DNA from: Terriglobia bacterium
GTDB taxonomy: Bacteria; Acidobacteriota; Terriglobia; UBA7540
DNA: 8,670 nucleotides
Reading direction: 5' to 3'
Assembly (NCBI GenBank): GCA_030049455.1
Contig: JASIKV010000020.1
Span: 1 to 8,670, forward strand
Made by a program: the position numbers and the translations under genes. A model generated the notes under the pieces. That model saw only the letters and a program-made list of their open reading frames with translations. It was not told where the DNA came from and did no database searches. Each line of letters begins with the position of its first letter. Position 1 is the first letter of the stretch. Shown here piece by piece: positions 6,542 through 8,670 of this stretch.

Positions 6542-6575
6542 GGTCATTACCGGCGACCCGGTAAGCGGGCGGACC
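6542..6575. promoter_or_regulatory. 18-bp perfect palindrome with outer arms (operator or hairpin)
   Basis: TTACCGG-CGAC-CCGGTAA occupies 6547-6564: 7-bp perfect arms around four bases. Further arms GGTC (6542-6545) and GACC (6572-6575) pair outside it across unequal spacers. As DNA, the symmetry suits a dimeric regulator. As RNA on the minus strand it is a stable hairpin followed by CTTTATG, so it could help end transcription of the upstream repeat-protein gene. The sequence alone does not decide between the two. Confidence 0.45.
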
Positions 6576-6591
6576 GGAATAATGGAAAGCC

Positions 6592-6623
6592 CGGCGCCGG
6601 CGATGGAAGACCGGCCGGCGCCG
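6592..6623 (-). terminator. GC-rich hairpin after the repeat-protein gene
   Basis: A perfect 9-bp stem (CGGCGCCGG at 6592-6600 with CCGGCGCCG at 6615-6623) closes a 14-nt loop and begins 5 bases after the TAA at 6629-6631. On the minus strand it is followed by GGGCTTTCC rather than a long T-run. Position and strength suggest a 3'-end or terminator element for the large gene; the poor T-tract lowers confidence. Confidence 0.5.
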
Positions 6624-6628
6624 CAGGC

Positions 6629-8670
6629 TTAAGGCGTACGCTGAAGGGATGTGGGCGTCTCGCGAACTGGCGGCAGAACACCGCGGGGCGTACCGATAAG
6701 CGGCCCGGCTGTTCCGGTACCGTTCAGGGCGATGGTCTGCTTGCTGCCGGCGATGCCGTTGTTGTTGTCGATGATGATCAGGCTGCCGGAGCGCGCGCCG
6801 GTCGCGGAGGGTTTGAATGCCACGTTAAACGTACAGAATCCGCCCGCTGCAACCGCATTCGGGCAATTGTTCGTTTCTGAGAAATCGCCACTCAAGACCA
6901 TGCCGGAAATCAGCAGTGGAGCATTCCCGGTGTTGTTCAGCCTGACTGCGACAGAGCCGCTGTTCGTTCCCACGGCTTGCGAAGTGAAGACGAGCGAGAC
7001 GGAGGTGAAGCTCGCGACCGGCGCGGGGGGCGGAGGCACGGAGTTTCCAGGCGCCACGGTTCCGGGCGGCGGTGGCTGAACGGGAACGATAGGGCCGGGG
7101 GAATTCACTGCCGGCTCATAACCCGTCCCGCTGAGAGCCACAATTTGCGTCCCTCCGGTCACACCGCTGCTGTTGTCGGTGATGACCAATTGGGCGGAGA
7201 GCGATCCCACAATCTTCGGACTGAACTGGACGGTGATTTGGCAGTTTTGTCCCGAGGTCAAAGGCGCACTGCAACCGCTGGCGGGTATAAAATCCGCTGC
7301 GTCCGTGCCCAGGGTTTGCACGCCGGAAACGGAAAGGCTGCCGACGCTGGTGTTGGTGATGGTCACCGTCTGCGCGGCGCTGGTGGAATTCACCGTTTGG
7401 CGCGGGAATTCGAGGCTTGTGGAGGAGAGCATGCCAAACGGGAACGCCTGAAGCTTAAACGCCGTGCCCTGCCCTTGGCTTCCTCCGGTTCCTCCATTCG
7501 CGGCCGTCCCATAGAAGTTGCCATCGATACCCTGAATCAATGACGCGTGGGGGTTCGCGCCGTCCGCACAAAGGAAATCCCCCGAGCTTATCGAGCAGAA
7601 ATTGTAAAGGGTGGTCAGCGTGCCGCCCGGTGTAAGCTGAAAGGCGTTACCGTAATAGTTGACGGCGTAAGCCCCCGTGGTGCCGTAGAAGTTGCCGTCC
7701 GTGCCCTCCACCAGCCCGCCGAAGGGGTTTGCCCCGTCCGCGCAGCTCGACAGGGCGCAAAAACGGTAAATCGTGGTGAGCGTACCTCCCGAGGTGATCT
7801 TAAAGGCCGTTCCGGTGCCCTGCGGAGTCCCGCCATTCAGCGTGGTCCCGTAGAAGTTTCCGTCACTGCCCTGGATCAGCGTGCCCTCGGGGTTCGCGCC
7901 GTCGGTGCAGGCATTGCTGCCTAAGGAGCAAAAGTTCCAAAGCGTGGTCATCGTGCCGCCGGTGGTAAGCTTAAACACCACGCCCATTCCATAGGTCCCT
8001 CCATTCACGGTTGTGCCGTAAAGATTGCCGTCGGTGCCCATGACCATACCGCCCCAGGGGGTGGAACCGTCCAGGCAGATGGCGTTCGAGACTTGCTGGC
8101 AAAAAGTGTAGATGGTGGTCAAGCCCCCCTGCGGACCGACTCGAAAGATCGTGCCCCCGTTGAGCGTGGTGGAACCGCCGTAGAGAGTTGATCCGTACAA
8201 GAACCCGTCGCGGCCCAGGATCAGCGGCGCCTGAGGGTCATATCCATCCGTGCAGTTGGGATGTTGCGGGCAAAAGCTGTAAATCGTGGAGAGACGGCCC
8301 GCGGAGCTCATTTCGTATATGGTCCCGTAGAGCCCATAGCTGCTCGGACCATAAAATCCGCCGCTGATGGTGGTACCGTAAAAGACCCCATTGCCGTCTT
8401 CCACCACTCCCGAGTAGGGTCCCGACCCATCCTCGCAATACAAGGGTGTGTTGATCGCACAGAAGCTGTAGAGCGTGGTGAGCTCCCCCCCGGGGGTGAG
8501 TCGGAAGAATGTGCCACCGCCATTGGAACCAGCCGTGTAGGTTGTCCCATAAAAATTCCCGTCGCTGCCCTGCACCAGCGTCCCATAGGGTCCTTCCCCG
8601 TCCGCGCAATAGAAATCGGGGGCGGGCCGGACCGAGCAATAGTCCCAAAGCGTGGTCAAATCCTGCGCCT
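6629..8670 (-). CDS. Large GloVer-repeat / choice-of-anchor-D protein, 3' part (partial)
   Basis: The 3' part of a gene that stays open to the right edge, so its true start and any signal peptide are not visible; the TTG at 8659 is not a real start. Numbering from that codon, residues 2-408 hold seven imperfect repeats of 54-63 residues with a core like TTLYxFC...C-x-DGxxP...DGNFYGTT...GTxFKLTxGG, which fits the GloVer repeat family (TIGR03803). Residues 409-514 and 549-649 are two ASH/choice-of-anchor-D immunoglobulin-like domains, separated by a proline-rich linker (515-548). Each of the nine domains has exactly one cysteine pair (18 cysteines in all), which suggests disulfides and export from the cytoplasm. 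The C-terminus (ending ETPTSLQRTP) has no PEP-CTERM, LPxTG-like or membrane anchor. The role is probably extracellular or surface structural; the exact function is unknown. Terminator-like hairpins downstream suggest it is not in the signalling operon. Confidence 0.85.
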   Translation of the reverse strand, partial: AQDLTTLWDYCSVRPAPDFYCADGEGPYGTLVQGSDGNFYGTTYTAGSNGGGTFFRLTPGGELTTLYSFCAINTPLYCEDGSGPYSGVVEDGNGVFYGTTISGGFYGPSSYGLYGTIYEMSSAGRLSTIYSFCPQHPNCTDGYDPQAPLILGRDGFLYGSTLYGGSTTLNGGTIFRVGPQGGLTTIYTFCQQVSNAICLDGSTPWGGMVMGTDGNLYGTTVNGGTYGMGVVFKLTTGGTMTTLWNFCSLGSNACTDGANPEGTLIQGSDGNFYGTTLNGGTPQGTGTAFKITSGGTLTTIYRFCALSSCADGANPFGGLVEGTDGNFYGTTGAYAVNYYGNAFQLTPGGTLTTLYNFCSISSGDFLCADGANPHASLIQGIDGNFYGTAANGGTGGSQGQGTAFKLQAFPFGMLSSTSLEFPRQTVNSTSAAQTVTITNTSVGSLSVSGVQTLGTDAADFIPASGCSAPLTSGQNCQITVQFSPKIVGSLSAQLVITDNSSGVTGGTQIVALSGTGYEPAVNSPGPIVPVQPPPPGTVAPGNSVPPPPAPVASFTSVSLVFTSQAVGTNSGSVAVRLNNTGNAPLLISGMVLSGDFSETNNCPNAVAAGGFCTFNVAFKPSATGARSGSLIIIDNNNGIAGSKQTIALNGTGTAGPLIGTPRGVLPPVRETPTSLQRTP
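7436..8656 (-). repeat. seven tandem GloVer-type coding repeats (period 162-189 bp)
   Basis: Within the partial gene, seven protein repeats begin at T-T-hydrophobic-aromatic-x-aromatic-C, at about residues 2, 61, 124, 181, 238, 295 and 349 counted from TTG 8659. Unit lengths are 59, 63, 57, 57, 57, 54 and about 60 residues. The DGNFYGTT-like motif appears in all, degenerate in repeats 2 (GNGVFYGTT) and 3 (DGFLYGST). Copies have diverged at DNA level, so this is an old protein repeat rather than recent DNA amplification. The array probably continues beyond the right edge. Confidence 0.85.

Larger units (their letters stand above)
6242..6628. other. 387-bp non-coding region upstream of the signalling operon
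   Basis: No convincing gene lies here; short open frames on both strands show no recognisable domain and no good ribosome binding site. From the right it holds a 9-bp GC-rich hairpin after the stop of the large repeat protein, an 18-bp perfect palindrome, a weak promoter-like pair on the minus strand (ATGACC at 6542-6547, 18-bp spacer, TAAAGT at 6518-6523), a nested inverted-repeat region at 6392-6492, and a hairpin plus T-run at 6330-6348. A perfect TTGACA sits on the plus strand at 6323-6328, but I see no matching -10 element and no plus-strand gene for it to serve. The promoter of the four-gene signalling cassette is expected in this gap. Confidence 0.6.

Noticed and set aside
6494..6880. 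128-codon plus-strand open frame entering the repeat-protein gene
   Set aside because: Most of it is antisense to the second ASH domain; composition is Arg/Gly-rich mirror-frame type.
7436..8656. CRISPR array or recent minisatellite
   Set aside because: The periodicity is of protein repeats of 54-63 codons with diverged DNA; there are no identical short repeats with unique spacers.

Overview
The window is GC-rich, gene-dense bacterial DNA with every convincing gene on the minus strand, so transcription runs from the right edge to the left. The best guess for the source is an Acidobacteriota-type soil bacterium. This is inferred from a large protein with GloVer-type tandem repeats and ASPM-SPD-2-Hydin ('choice-of-anchor D') domains, a combination common in that phylum, and from expanded PAS/hybrid-kinase signalling. 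No rRNA, tRNA, CRISPR array, IS element or phage gene was seen.

Right part (6629-8670): the 3' portion of one large gene that runs off the window. It encodes seven GloVer-type repeats of 54-63 residues, then two ASH/choice-of-anchor-D beta-sandwich domains separated by a proline-rich linker. Each of these nine modules carries exactly one pair of cysteines. This looks like a secreted or surface structural protein; its signal sequence would lie outside the window.

Middle (6242-6628): a 387-bp non-coding gap. It holds a GC-rich 9-bp hairpin just after the stop codon of the large gene, a perfect 18-bp palindrome, a nested set of complementary segments that could fold into a structured leader RNA, and a short hairpin followed by a T-run. 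The signalling operon to its left is presumably expressed from this region.

Left part (7-6241): four tightly spaced co-directional signalling genes. In transcription order they are a membrane CHASE3-PAS-PAS-histidine kinase, an Rcp1-like single-domain response regulator, a soluble REC-PAS-PAS-HisKA-HATPase-REC hybrid kinase, and a REC-EAL protein. The spacings are 69 bp (with a hairpin), an 8-bp overlap, and 18 bp. The likely logic is that a periplasmic signal read by CHASE3 drives phosphotransfer to the small regulator and, directly or through the hybrid kinase, to the REC domain of a cyclic-di-GMP phosphodiesterase. The EAL domain keeps the metal and catalytic residues I can check, so the output is probably c-di-GMP breakdown. 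The cassette has four REC domains and only two HisKA domains, with no Hpt domain in view, so the direction of phosphoflow cannot be read from sequence alone.
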